64,000 nt of DNA from Madurella fahalii (lineage: Eukaryota > Ascomycota > Sordariomycetes > Sordariales). Shown piece after piece: positions 54,717 to 64,000 of the stretch. The translations under genes were made by a program, and so were the position numbers. Numbering within the stretch: the stretch's first letter is position 1; each line of letters begins with the position of its first letter. The notes below the pieces were generated by a model, which made no database searches, was not told where the DNA came from, and worked only from the letters and a program-made list of their open reading frames with translations. The stretch is taken from NCBI GenBank assembly GCA_029876055.1, contig CM056875.1:8023001-8087000 (forward strand), written 5' to 3'.

Positions 54717-55722
54717 CTTGGGGGCCCGGGGCGTGGGGTTGGTTCTCTCGGCTAAGTTGAGAGTGGAAGTGGGTGAGGCTGCGGTTGATGAGATGGTACT
54801 GGGGCGGTTTAGGGGGTGCTGGTTTGGGGGTGAAGTAGAGAGGAGTGGAGTGCAGAGGAATGGCAGGTCACTAATGATATCTATTAGATATTATATCGTA
54901 CTAGAAGATAAGCGCACGAGTTAGCGACAACCCCCGTGGTTCGCGCTGCTAGCTCATATAGGCAGTCGGTTTGGGCCGCGCGCCTTACGATTGACAAGCT
55001 CTGCCGACTGCGGTACCAAGGGTGCATCCTGTATAGTACCTCTATGCTACCAAGCCGAGAACTACTGAACATCCTCCGAGACTCTACCTCCGTCGACATT
55101 TTTGAGCCCTGTCCCCAGATTCAAGAGAGGAGGAAATAGAAGGAAAAAAAGGGAGTGATGTCGGCCACAATGACGATCATGAGAACCTATTTCTCTTTTA
55201 TGTGATTTAACAGCTGTTATACAAGTTGCAGTCCGAAAAGACGCCCTCCTGTGATTCTCTGTGGAACTCTGCTTGTTACTTAGGTTCAAAAGAGTGATAT
55301 CTCAGACAGAAGAGTGATGACTCAGATGGACGGAAAGGGGTACTGACAGTCCGGCGCCAAGCCTACCACCAATTGCGGTGTAATCATGCCTGTCTCCTTC
55401 AGTTGTCAAAGATGACGCCCCTCCTGATCTGAACACCCTGGATCGTCGGTTTGATGAGCTGACTTGGGCTTGTTAGATAATCGGTATGTAGCAGGAATGC
55501 TACTCCGGCATTCGGCTCCCCGCCGTCTCCCCGCCGTCTCCACAGCGATTCGAAGTCAGGGGAGGGGGAGGGGTCGCGCCGGCCGACTTGCGCACACATC
55601 CGTTCTCCCTCTCATACTTTTCCCTTCTTGTGTTGATGGTGACGGCTTTGGGGTTGTTATTATTCTCACATCCCTGCCCTCAAGTCTATAGCGATTGAAT
55701 TGGCCATTAATACGCCTTCACC
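54717..55722. promoter_or_regulatory. Divergent intergenic region between the GST-like and GGT genes
   Basis: It should contain the promoters of both genes. Short frames have no known domain. No specific operator is identified. Confidence 0.5.
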
Positions 55723-57753
55723 ATGCCCCTCACGACGCCGTCGATATATCCCCCGCCGTCTCGCGAGTTTATGAAATGGCCCAGCCGGAGAAGCGTGGTG
55801 CACAGCACCAAGGGTATTGTTGCCTGCACACAGCCGTTGGCGGCCAAGTGTGGTATTGACATTCTCAATGCTGGCGGCAACGCTGCTGTAAGTGGCTGTG
55901 TTGTCACTACGTCATGAGCTCGTAGACTAAAGCAGCCACTTACACAGGATGCTGCCGTGGCAGTTGGTATGTTAACATAATTGCCCCGGGAAACACAATG
56001 TATGCCTAGACTCACACCACTTAGCCGCCGGCCTCAACATGACAGAGCCGTGCTCGACAGGCATCGGCGGCGACATGTTCTGCCTGTATTACGACGCCTC
56101 GACCCGCTCCGTGTCAGCCCTGAACGGCTCGGGACGGTCAGGCGGTAAATGCGCGCTTGAGACCATTCGAAAGAGCTTAGGGCTAGCCGATGGCGTTGCC
56201 GGCGAGATCCCCATGAGCAGCGTTCATGCAGTCACCGTGCCGGGTGCTGCCGCTGGATGGGTCGACACAGTTGAGCGCTTTGGAAGCGGCAAGCTGAGTC
56301 TGGCACAGATACTGGCGCCCGCTATTGAGCTGGGAGAAAAGGGGTTCCCCGTGTCTGAGGATGCTGCATACTTCGTAAGAAGCCCAGTTACCCTCCCCCA
56401 GGCGTACCATCCGTTGACCGCAGCCCCTATCCCGCGATAGTGGCAACGTGCCGAGCAAACCATCCGCAAGGCATCCCCAAACTTTGCCGAGATGCTCAAA
56501 GCTGACCCGTCCGCTCCCGACGGTGTTCGCGCCCCCAGGGCAGGGGACATCATCAAGCTGCCAAACCTGGCCCGCACATTCTGCACCCTCGCCACGGAGG
56601 GCAAAAAAGGCTTTTACTCTGGCCGCATCGCCGAAGAGCTAATCAAAGTCGTCAGCGACCTAGGCGGACACCTCGAACTCGCCGACCTCCACCACCACCT
56701 TGAAACGGGCAGCGAGCCCGTCGACCCCATCTCCCTCAAATTCCGCGGCCAAGGCACCGGCTCCGGCTCAGGGGGCGTCGAGCTCTGGGAGCACCCTCCA
56801 AACGGCCAAGGTATCGTCGCGCTGATGGCCCTAGGCATAATCCGAGAGCTCGAAGCCCAAGGGAAGATCCCGACCTTCACCGCAGCCGACCACAACACAA
56901 CCCCCTATCTCCACGCCATCATCGAATCGCTCCGCATCGCCTTCGCCGACGCAAGCTGGTTCGTGACAGACCCATCCACAACCAAGGTCCCCACCGCGGA
57001 GCTCATCTCGCAGCGCTACCTCGCCGAGCGCGCCTCGTTATTCGACCCGGCCAGAGCGAGCCCGATCCTCTCGCACGGGGACCCGTTCGCCTCGCCGGCC
57101 CTGCGCAGCAGCGACACGGTCTACTTTGCCGTCTCGGACGGGGCGGGCAATGCCGTCTCCTTCATCAACTCCAACTACGGCGGCTTCGGCACCGCCATCG
57201 TGCCCCGCGGCTGCGGCTTCACGCTGCAGAACCGCGGCGCCAACTTCAGCCTCGACGCCCGCCACCCCAACGCGCTCGCCCCGCGCAAGCGCCCCTACCA
57301 CACCATCATCCCCGGCCTCGTGACCAACCTGTCCGACGGCTCGCTGCACTCCGTGTTCGGCGTGATGGGCGGCTTCATGCAGCCGCAGGGCCACGTGCAG
57401 GTCCTGCTGGGCCAGCTGGTGGGCGGGCTCAGTCCGCAGCAGGCGCTGGACGCGCCGAGGGTGTGTATCGGGGCCGGCATGGCCGATGTTGGGGATGTCT
57501 ACGACAGGACGGTGTATGTGGAGGAGGGGATGCCCGCCGAGGCAGTGGAGGGGTTGAGGGCATTGGGGCATAAGGTGAGGGTTGTGGGTGGGGGGAAACG
57601 GAGAAGGGGGAGGTAGACGCGGTGAGTCGGCAGGGGAGGGCGATGTTTGGGAGGGGGCAAATTATACGGTGGACAGTGGATGAAGTGGATGGGACGGGCG
57701 TTTGGAGCGCGGGGAGCGATATGCGGGGAGACGGGGGTGCGTATCCAGCGTGA
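55723..57753 (+). CDS. Gamma-glutamyltranspeptidase family hydrolase
   Basis: GGT enzymes cleave the gamma-glutamyl bond of glutathione and related peptides and mature by self-cleavage. Exons are 55723-55887, 55948-55966 (19 nt), 56025-56374, 56441-57574 and 57634-57753, about 595 residues. Key segments are GIVACTQPLAAKCGIDILNA, GGNAADAAVAVAAGLNMTEP and STGIGGDMF over the first junctions, PNGQGIVALMALGI, and DTVYFAVSDGAGNAVSFINS, where the Thr is the probable nucleophile starting the small subunit. The stop at 56438-56440 lies in intron 3 and the stop at 57614-57616 in a proposed intron 4. The last exon encodes GRAMFGRGQIIRWTVD, typical of the family end. The intron 4 donor could instead be 57584. 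No signal peptide is visible, so it may be intracellular. Confidence 0.9.
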
Positions 57754-57908
57754 TGAGGAGGGATCATCGGTTGAGTTAGCTTCGGGGGAGAAGCAGTAAA
57801 GGTGGTGTTACAAAATCTAACATGCCGTGTGTGTCAGCGTGGTATCTATACAAATATGAACCGCCTGCCGTTGCTCAACAGTAGCAGCATCATCATCACC
57901 CCTTCTTT

Positions 57909-58533
57909 CTACTCCTTCTTCTCCCCCTGGGCCTGTTCCCCCTCCGTCCCTGTCACCAACACCTTCTTCTCCTCCAACAGCTTCGCCAACTCCCCATTTT
58001 GATGCATCGACACGATAATGTCACAGCCGCCAATAAACTCCTTGTCGACGTACAGTTGCGGAATAGTCGGCCAGTCCGAGTATTCCTTGATTCCTATCCA
58101 GCATCGTCAGCCCCAATCCAACCGACCGTATCACTCTACAATTAAGTGGGAAAACGCACCCTGTCGCAGCTCATCATCCTCCAGCACATTAAACGCAGCA
58201 AACTTGGCCGGGTCGACGCCCTGCAAACCCAGCACCTGGATGCTCGCGCGCGAGAAACCGCACTGCGGGGTCTCGGGCGTGCCCTTCATAAAGAGGACCA
58301 CTGGTGCTGCCCCAACGGCCTTGTCAATTGCTTGGCGAGTGGCATCGGAGAGGAGGCGGCGCTGGGCGGCGAGGGAGAGGAGAAAGGAAGAGGGGGCAGC
58401 CGCTGCTGCCGTAGAGCGCAGGAAGGAGGTGGCGGGTTGGCGGAGTTGCTGCAAGGGTTGAGGTTAGCATTGGGAGCGGATGGCGGGAAGGAAAGAAGGG
58501 CGTTACCCTTGAGAGGATAGTTCGGGCGAACAT
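57909..58533 (-). CDS. grx5: Mitochondrial monothiol glutaredoxin GRX5
   Basis: Grx5 passes Fe-S clusters from the mitochondrial scaffold to target proteins, using glutathione as cluster ligand. Minus-strand exons are 58533-58507 (27 nt), 58448-58160 and 58093-57909 (166 residues). Exon 1 encodes MFARTILSR; with the start of exon 2 it forms a basic, Ser/Ala-rich mitochondrial presequence. The core has APVVLFMKGTPETPQCGFSR, the CGFS monothiol site, then KEYSDWPTIPQLYVDKEFIG and GGCDIIVSMHQNGEL, with TIPQ as the cis-proline loop. The C-terminal tail is acidic and Gln-rich. Donors are GTAACG and GTGCGT. It is convergent with the GGT gene. Confidence 0.95.
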
Positions 58534-59515
58534 CTTGGCAGTCGTGCTGTGTGCTTGAAGTGGTAAGTCGTAGAAGCAAGGTGATATGCGCGGTTGAGGA
58601 ACGGTGATCACGGAACTTTTTTCAACCTTGAGAGTCCGGTTCAATGATGTAAGCGTTTGGGGACGGAGATAAGGGTTAGGGTCAAGCTCCATAGATCCCA
58701 ACCCCAACCCTCCATCTTGGCTGTTCAGCTTCATGTTTACTTACCTGCACCATATTCAAACATTCGCCTGCAACCCAAGGTTCCGGCAAGAATAACTCTA
58801 TCTCGTGCCGTAACCAAAGGTCGAAACAGGATGTCTCTAGTCATGCTTACATAGTATACGCCAGTGAGAGTGCACTTCTTCACCAACTGATTCCGCTCTG
58901 TTTCGTTCCATCTACATCGCACTCAGGACGCACCACCATGGAGACGAGTGCCACTCCGAGACGGATCGTGAAACAGCGATATAGTGTGCGCACCTTGGTG
59001 TTGCTTACATGATCCTCGCCTGCGAGAGATTGGACCTGGGCTGGCCGGAAAGTCATCAGTCGAGTCCAGATGCCCCATGTAGTATAACTAGGTAGGATCC
59101 AAGATCAGAACTCAAAGACGTCCGAAGGGCTGCTGTGCACCCCCGAATAACCAGGTAATAATAGTACAGTACTGGCGCATCTCGACACGTCCAACTCCAC
59201 ACCTTCACCAGCGGCTGGCCTACCCCGCAAAACCCACCCTACCCCATGAACCGGGACGCAAGCCTCGGTAACGCGCGGGACATGTGGAGTCCAAGCATGT
59301 CCGCGCAGCACTCTCCGGTCCCGTGAAGTAACCCGCTCGAGGATGGATCGCCAATGTCCGCCTCCGGGGGTGCTGGCTGCTTCTGAAATGGCATTGGGTT
59401 GACTTACCGACATGGAATCGACAAAGAGAAATCGACCCTTTTCCGCTTGACACCCTCGGACTTTGATTGGGCTATCCTCGATGCAATTGTACAGTACATA
59501 TCAAACCCCCCCGAC
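58534..59515. other. Intergenic region between grx5 and the CoA-transferase gene
   Basis: It contains both promoters. Two GTACAGTAC motifs lie at 59164-59172 and 59489-59497, the second 19 bp before the CoA-transferase start. No other gene is supported. Confidence 0.6.
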
Positions 59516-60779
59516 ATGACCGGCCAACCTCCCTTAACCGGGATCAAAGTCCTTGAATTCGCGGGTCTCGCCCCAGGTTCGGCGCCTCCTTTCTCACTCC
59601 CACACTGTACCATCTAACCCTCTCTCAACAGGGCCCTTCGCGGGCCTCCTCCTCGCCGACGCAGGCGCCTCCGTCCTGCGCGTCGACCGCCCTTCCTCCA
59701 CCCCCTCGCCCTTACCAACCGCTGACCTCCTAACCCGCCGCAAAACCTCCATCGCCGTCGACCTCAAGGATCCCTCGGGCACCGCCCTCATCCACTCCCT
59801 AATCCGCCATGGCGAGGTCGACGTCCTCATCGACCCGTTCCGGCCCGGCGTCCTGGAGAAGCTCTCGCTCGGCCCGTCCACGCTCCTCGCGCTCAACCGG
59901 CGCCTCATCTACGCGCGCCTGACCGGCTTCCGCCGCGACGGCAAGTACGCCGCCATGGCGGGCCACGACATCAACTACCTCTCCGTGTCGGGCGTCCTGT
60001 CCCTGCTGGGCCGCCGGGGCCAGCCGCCGACGCCGCCGTCCAACCTGCTCGGCGACTTCGCCGCGGGCGGCGCGATGCTCGTGCAGGGCGTCCTCCTGGC
60101 GCTGCTCGCGCGCGCCCGGACGGGCAAGGGCCAGGTGGTCGAGGCCAACATGGTCGACGGCGCCTCCTACCTGGCCACCTTCAGCCGGCTCGCGCTGCGC
60201 ACCCCGACGGGCAACCGCCCCCGCGGCGAGAACCTGCTGGACTCGGGCTGCCCGTACTACGACGCGTACGAGTGCAGGGACGGGACTGGGTGGATGGCGG
60301 TCGGGGCGCTGGAGCCGCAGTTTTTCGCGGCGCTGCTCGAGGGGCTGGGCCTGCAAGGGCAGGGGTGGGAAGCGGCGAGGTACGATAGGGAGAGGTGGCC
60401 CGAGCTGAGGCGGGTGTTGGAGAAGGTGTTCCGGACCAGGACGAGGGAGGAGTGGGAGGCGGTCTTTGCCGGCACCGACGCGTGCTGCACGCCCGTGTAT
60501 GAGTACCCCGAGATGGCGCATGATATGAAAGGGAAGGAAGGGGACCAGCGACCGGCGGTTACGTTGAGGGATACGCCGTGTCTGGCTGTGAGCAAGGGTG
60601 CATCGGACGCCAGCCATGGTCAGGGGCCGGGTGTGGAGGGAGAGGGCTATGTTGGGTATCCCCTCAGCCCTGGTCATGGGGGGGAGGCGACGCTGAAGGA
60701 GTGGCTCAACTGGACTCGGGGCGACCAGTTTGAGGTGAAAGGGGGTGGCCTGGTGTTGAAGGACAAGGCCAGGTTATGA
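59516..60779 (+). CDS. CaiB/BaiF family CoA-transferase, alpha-methylacyl-CoA racemase-like
   Basis: Family III enzymes move CoA between acids or racemise 2-methylacyl-CoA esters. Exons are 59516-59576 and 59632-60779 (402 residues). Exon 1 encodes MTGQPPLTGIKVLEFAGLAP; the intron (donor GTTCGG, acceptor AACAG) falls in the glycine loop, continuing GPFAGLLLADAGASVLRVDR. RRKTSIAVDLKDPSG and DVLIDPFRPGVLEKLSLGP follow. GHDINYLSVSGVLSLLG and LLGDFAAGGAMLVQGVLLAL carry the His and Asp expected for AMACR-type catalysis. ENLLDSGCPYYDAYEC and WMAVGALEPQFF match racemase-like members, as does the CoA-binding region. A role in peroxisomal or mitochondrial branched-chain fatty-acid breakdown is inferred; no C-terminal PTS1 is seen (it ends KARL). 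A longer in-frame start at 59399 is less likely. Confidence 0.92.
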
Positions 60780-61074
60780 TGGACCTGTGGGATACAGGAT
60801 GAATCTATCATACGCCTCGAATCAATACATAGCCAACATCGCAACCTAGCCGAGTGGTACTACGAGCATTGTGATCTTCCCACTCTACTACGATCGCAAT
60901 AGCTAGACGACCAAGTTCTCGTCACCGCACATTTATTTCGTATAGTGTGAATTTCTTGGAATTATCGGTCTGCTGTCTGGGGGAATCTCATTCAATGATC
61001 CGCATGGCTGATAGGCATACAACAGTTCAACTCCATCCACCGCCAAAAGAAAAAAAAAATCTACCATGATTACC

Positions 61075-63528
61075 TCACTGTACTTGGCTAACAATCTCGC
61101 TGGCGCGCGACAGCGACTCCACCATCTGCTGGCACTCCTTCCTCCGGCGGATCGTGTAGTCGCTCTCCTTGAGCAGGTCGTCGAGCTCGCTCTGGCGGTA
61201 CATGTTCTCGAGCAGCTCCTTCTGCATCTCATCCTTTGTAAAGCTGCCAAATGTTAGCACAGAATACAGAATCGCTTGCGGATGAACCCGGCGGTGGGAG
61301 CATACCTGACAAGATTCAGCATGATGGCCTTGGGAACCATGTCAATCATGGTCCGCTTGACAATGTTAAAGTAAGAAGCGATGAGAAGCTCTGGTGCCAT
61401 CGTCAGCCCTATCCCAGCCGTCATTCATTACCAAGGGCGGCAACTCACTGATAACCTCGACCTCGATGCCCTCGCGCTCTGACAGGGTGCCTGAGGCCTT
61501 GAGTGTCGGCGGTGGGGGCTCCATCGCCGCCGCCTTCTTCTTATTCTTGGCCGCAAAGAAGCTGCCAAAGAAGCCCGTGTTTGATGACTCGCCGTCAGCG
61601 GCGCCCACCATCGTCGGGCTGGCCGCTCTTGCCGGCGTCGTGCTTAGCGGCTTTCCAGTCTTTGGGTCGACCTGGACTGGCCGCGACGGATTGTGCTTCT
61701 CGTTGACTATCGCCATAGCCTGCGTATTTATTAGACCGGCTCAACAAAACTGACCACGAATGCAAAACCTACCCGGTGGCCGTTCAGGAAATCAGGATGG
61801 CCAGTGTTGATATAGCACGCCTCCATGGCCACGAGATCCCGGACTAACTTGTTAGTCGGCTCCATGGCCTTTTTGAAAAAGGAAATGACCACAGCGTGTA
61901 TCTTCTCCTTCAGCTGGGGGTACCGCCGGTACAACTGCTTGCTTAGGAGCTGGGTCAGGATGCGCACCAGCTCGTCGTACACTAGCGACGCGCATTTCAA
62001 GCTGGGCTCCTCTAGCCGCTTGATTTGCTGCTTGACGATCAGCTCGAACGCGGTCGTGCCCACGAACAGAGCCGGTGAGGAACCGGACGAGTTGTAGAGA
62101 ATGGTGCGGATATCGACGTCCTTGACCTGGTCAAAAGGATCCACCGCCTTGACACCGTTCGAGTATAGCTCGTGGAAGACGAAGCTGATCCTGGCGCCTC
62201 CTGACAGCTCTGTGCTGGAAAGCTCCGTGTTGTTGCCGTCCAGCACCGTACGCCACTCGTTGGTGAACTCGGTGATGATGTTCAGGACGATGTTGGCGCT
62301 GTTGCCAAGCATCGAGGGGCCCAAAGACTCAAGCTCCTGCGAGTACTTTTGCAGCGAGCCGGAGATGCGAGCCTTGATGTCCGGTAACGTCTGCTTGATG
62401 TGCATCATCAGGATCAGGTTAAGCTTGCGTGCCAGGTACGGCGTACCGCAGTACGAGCTCTTGTTCCGATACGCCTTGTGGTTCTCGAAGAAGTTCTTCT
62501 CGGCCTCGAGCGCCGCGTTGATGGGCTTCTTGTTGTCGATGTCTCTCTGCCCGCGGTTCACAACCGGTACGTAACCCAGACGTAGCGGAATGATGCGTCC
62601 TGCCAGGATATCAACCACGTCGGTGCCCTCGTCCATCAGATCCACTTTGGTGAGCACACCAATTGTCCGCTGGCCTTCGGGGTCCACCTCCCTGGCTAGC
62701 TTTAGGCCGTCCGAGTTGGCTAGATCGATATTGGCAGCCGTCACGGCCAGGATGATGGCGTTGGATTTTTGGATGTACTTGAGGATCATGTCCCGGATTT
62801 GCCTTTCGATATCGCGCGGCTGGTCACCAACAGGCACTCGTGTCAGGCCGGGAAGGTCGACCAGGGTGAGGTTAAGGACGTTAGGCGAGTAGATGCGCAG
62901 ATTGATGGGGGCCGGCGAGATGCCAGCATTCCGGCCGACCTTGGCCTCGGTCTCCCTGCTAATCTCTTCGCGAATCTTGTTGAAGTCATAGAACTTTTGG
63001 CCGGGGATGTGGAGGAACTCTCCCCACTCGTCGGTGTTTGCCGCCTTATCGGTGGTGTTGGTGATCTCCGTGTCGAGCCCGTTCGTCTGGCTCGAGGCTG
63101 TCCGGTTGATGAGTTGGAGAACGAGGGGACGGCGGGTGACAATGCCGGAGCCACGAGGCAGGCTATAAACGAGTTACCCGTTAGTTATCGGGTTGATAGC
63201 CGGGGGGAGAGAAGGGGGGAGGAAGAGGGAAGTAGAAACATACAAGTCACGGCCGACAATGTTTTCTAATACCGAACTTTTCCCGCTTGACTGGCTACCA
63301 ACGACGACAATTTGCGGCAGATCTATCGGGTTGTTGACACCGACGGTGGTGAAGACATCCTGAAGTTTGTTGACGAGCCTGTGGGGCACATGTCAGCGCC
63401 TGACGAGAACCATAAAGACAGCCAAGCCAAGAGACGGCGCTGAGGGGTGCGCGGGCGCCGTACTTGATGAGCCCGGGGTCAGAGATACCACCGGGGGTGC
63501 TCAGAGACCCAGGAGCCTCGGCCGTCAT
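61075..63528 (-). CDS. vps1: Dynamin-like GTPase VPS1
   Basis: Vps1 pinches membranes in Golgi-to-vacuole sorting, endocytosis and peroxisome fission. Six minus-strand exons are reconstructed: 63528-63464, 63378-63244, 63162-61773, 61719-61449, 61390-61306 and 61243-61075 (704 residues, the usual length). G1 is GSQSSGKSS, switch I is PRGSGIVTRRP, G3 is DLPGL, G4 is TKVD, all in the N-terminal 220 residues. The stalk/middle domain follows, with KSSYCGTPYLARKLN and LDGNNTELSSTELSGGARI. A Pro/Ala/Ser/Lys-rich variable loop encoded by exon 4 (SSNTGFFGSFFAAKNKKKAA) replaces a PH domain. The GTPase effector domain is KLLIASYFNIVKRTMIDMVP and KELLENMYRQSELDDLLKES. It is convergent with the CoA-transferase gene. 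Confidence 0.97.
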
Positions 63529-64000
63529 GTCTGCTGGATGAATAGGAGGCGATGCGGTTGCAGATGTTTGCGTTGGAAATCGTGGGCGGGAAGTAGTCGT
63601 TCAGCGTCGCTGATAAGAGACTTTGGGCCGCCGCAGGCAGGAAGGTCAGATATCGCAGTCTTGGCCTGCAGATGTTTGGTGCCGTTCTTCTTTCGAGAGG
63701 CCGCTTGTATGTCGCAGTTGGGACCTTGTTTCTGTTCGGGAGTGGATGTGGACGTAATCGTTGGAACCGTTTCGCAAGTCGAACCGTGCCCCCAAATGTC
63801 GACGAGACCCGCCGCGTCGCAGCCCTCGACTGTGCGAACTACGAAGGTCCCACCTGCCCAGCCCCGCCGTGGCTCGTGCTGTACATGTGTCAGAGGTACT
63901 TGTACACGTGACAGCGCAATAAGGTCTTACCGATGCATGTTTTTGGGGTGCCTGGTTCAGCGCCGCCTGTGCTAAACAGCCAACCTGCTTGTGGGTTAAA
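63529..64000. other. Upstream region of vps1
   Basis: It holds the vps1 promoter and leader and continues beyond the window edge. Frames of up to 202 codons on the plus strand overlap the vps1 5' end and show no known domain. Confidence 0.55.

Noticed and set aside
56438..56440. In-frame TAG in the GGT gene suggesting a pseudogene
   Set aside because: The TAG is the last three bases of a GTAAGA...TAG intron; splicing 56374 to 56441 restores a normal GGT sequence.
59399..59515. Longer N terminus for the CoA-transferase (start at 59399)
   Set aside because: The extra 39 residues do not resemble the family, and the Met at 59516 directly precedes the conserved start of the fold.
60000..60677. 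Long minus-strand frame over the CoA-transferase gene
   Set aside because: An antisense shadow of a very GC-rich exon; its Arg/Gly/Leu-rich translation has no domain.

Overview
The window looks like nuclear chromosomal DNA of a filamentous ascomycete, most likely Sordariomycetes and plausibly Sordariales/Chaetomiaceae (the lineage is an inference from protein character and gene style). Genes are GC-rich, single and monocistronic, and lie on both strands. Introns are short (about 50-130 bp) with GTAAGT/GTACGT/GTATGT donors and CTAAC/CTGAC-type branch points, and start contexts resemble CACCATGG or CACAATG. I recognise no rRNA, tRNA, CRISPR array, prophage or intact transposon.

Layout: 1-5.8 kb is gene-poor. 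A bZIP-like regulator (5856-6752) is followed by 4.7 kb without a convincing gene. From 11.4 to 24 kb genes are dense: ER glucosidase I (+), a Gyp7-like Rab GAP (-), an Mso1-like exocytosis protein (-), the ribosome-biogenesis factor MAK16 (-) divergent from the mitochondrial tRNA-modification GTPase MSS1 (+), and a tiny duplicated-exon protein gene (-). From 24 to 28.8 kb no gene is clear. Then come MKT1 (+), the translocon subunit SSS1/Sec61-gamma (-), another poor stretch with one hypothetical gene at 35.7-36.3 kb, 5-hydroxyisourate hydrolase (-), GET3 (+), MPE1 (-), an UPS1/PRELI protein (+), a secreted serine carboxypeptidase (-), mitochondrial release factor MRF1 (-) divergent from cytosolic tryptophanyl-tRNA synthetase (+), a glutathione-transferase-like gene (-), a gamma-glutamyltranspeptidase (+), monothiol glutaredoxin GRX5 (-), a CoA-transferase/AMACR-like enzyme (+), and the dynamin-like GTPase VPS1 (-).

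Themes: secretory and membrane traffic is prominent (glucosidase I, Gyp7, Mso1, Sec61-gamma, Get3, Vps1, carboxypeptidase). Several products serve translation or mitochondria (MAK16, MSS1, MRF1, WRS1, UPS1, GRX5). Three glutathione/thiol genes are consecutive at 53.9-58.5 kb. Most genes are conserved housekeeping genes whose exons I reconstructed by joining reading frames at splice signals; none of the splicing is experimentally supported.

I did not find a convincing large undescribed system. The most unusual item is the 54-residue protein gene at 23512-23793. It has two copies of NYGRSGYNK, each ending at an equivalent phase-2 intron, and a frame-preserving middle exon that could be skipped to give a one-repeat form. 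Other points of note are the glutathione neighbourhood, two compact divergent promoters, tiny exons carrying catalytic motifs, and a terminal GGT exon hidden behind an apparent stop.
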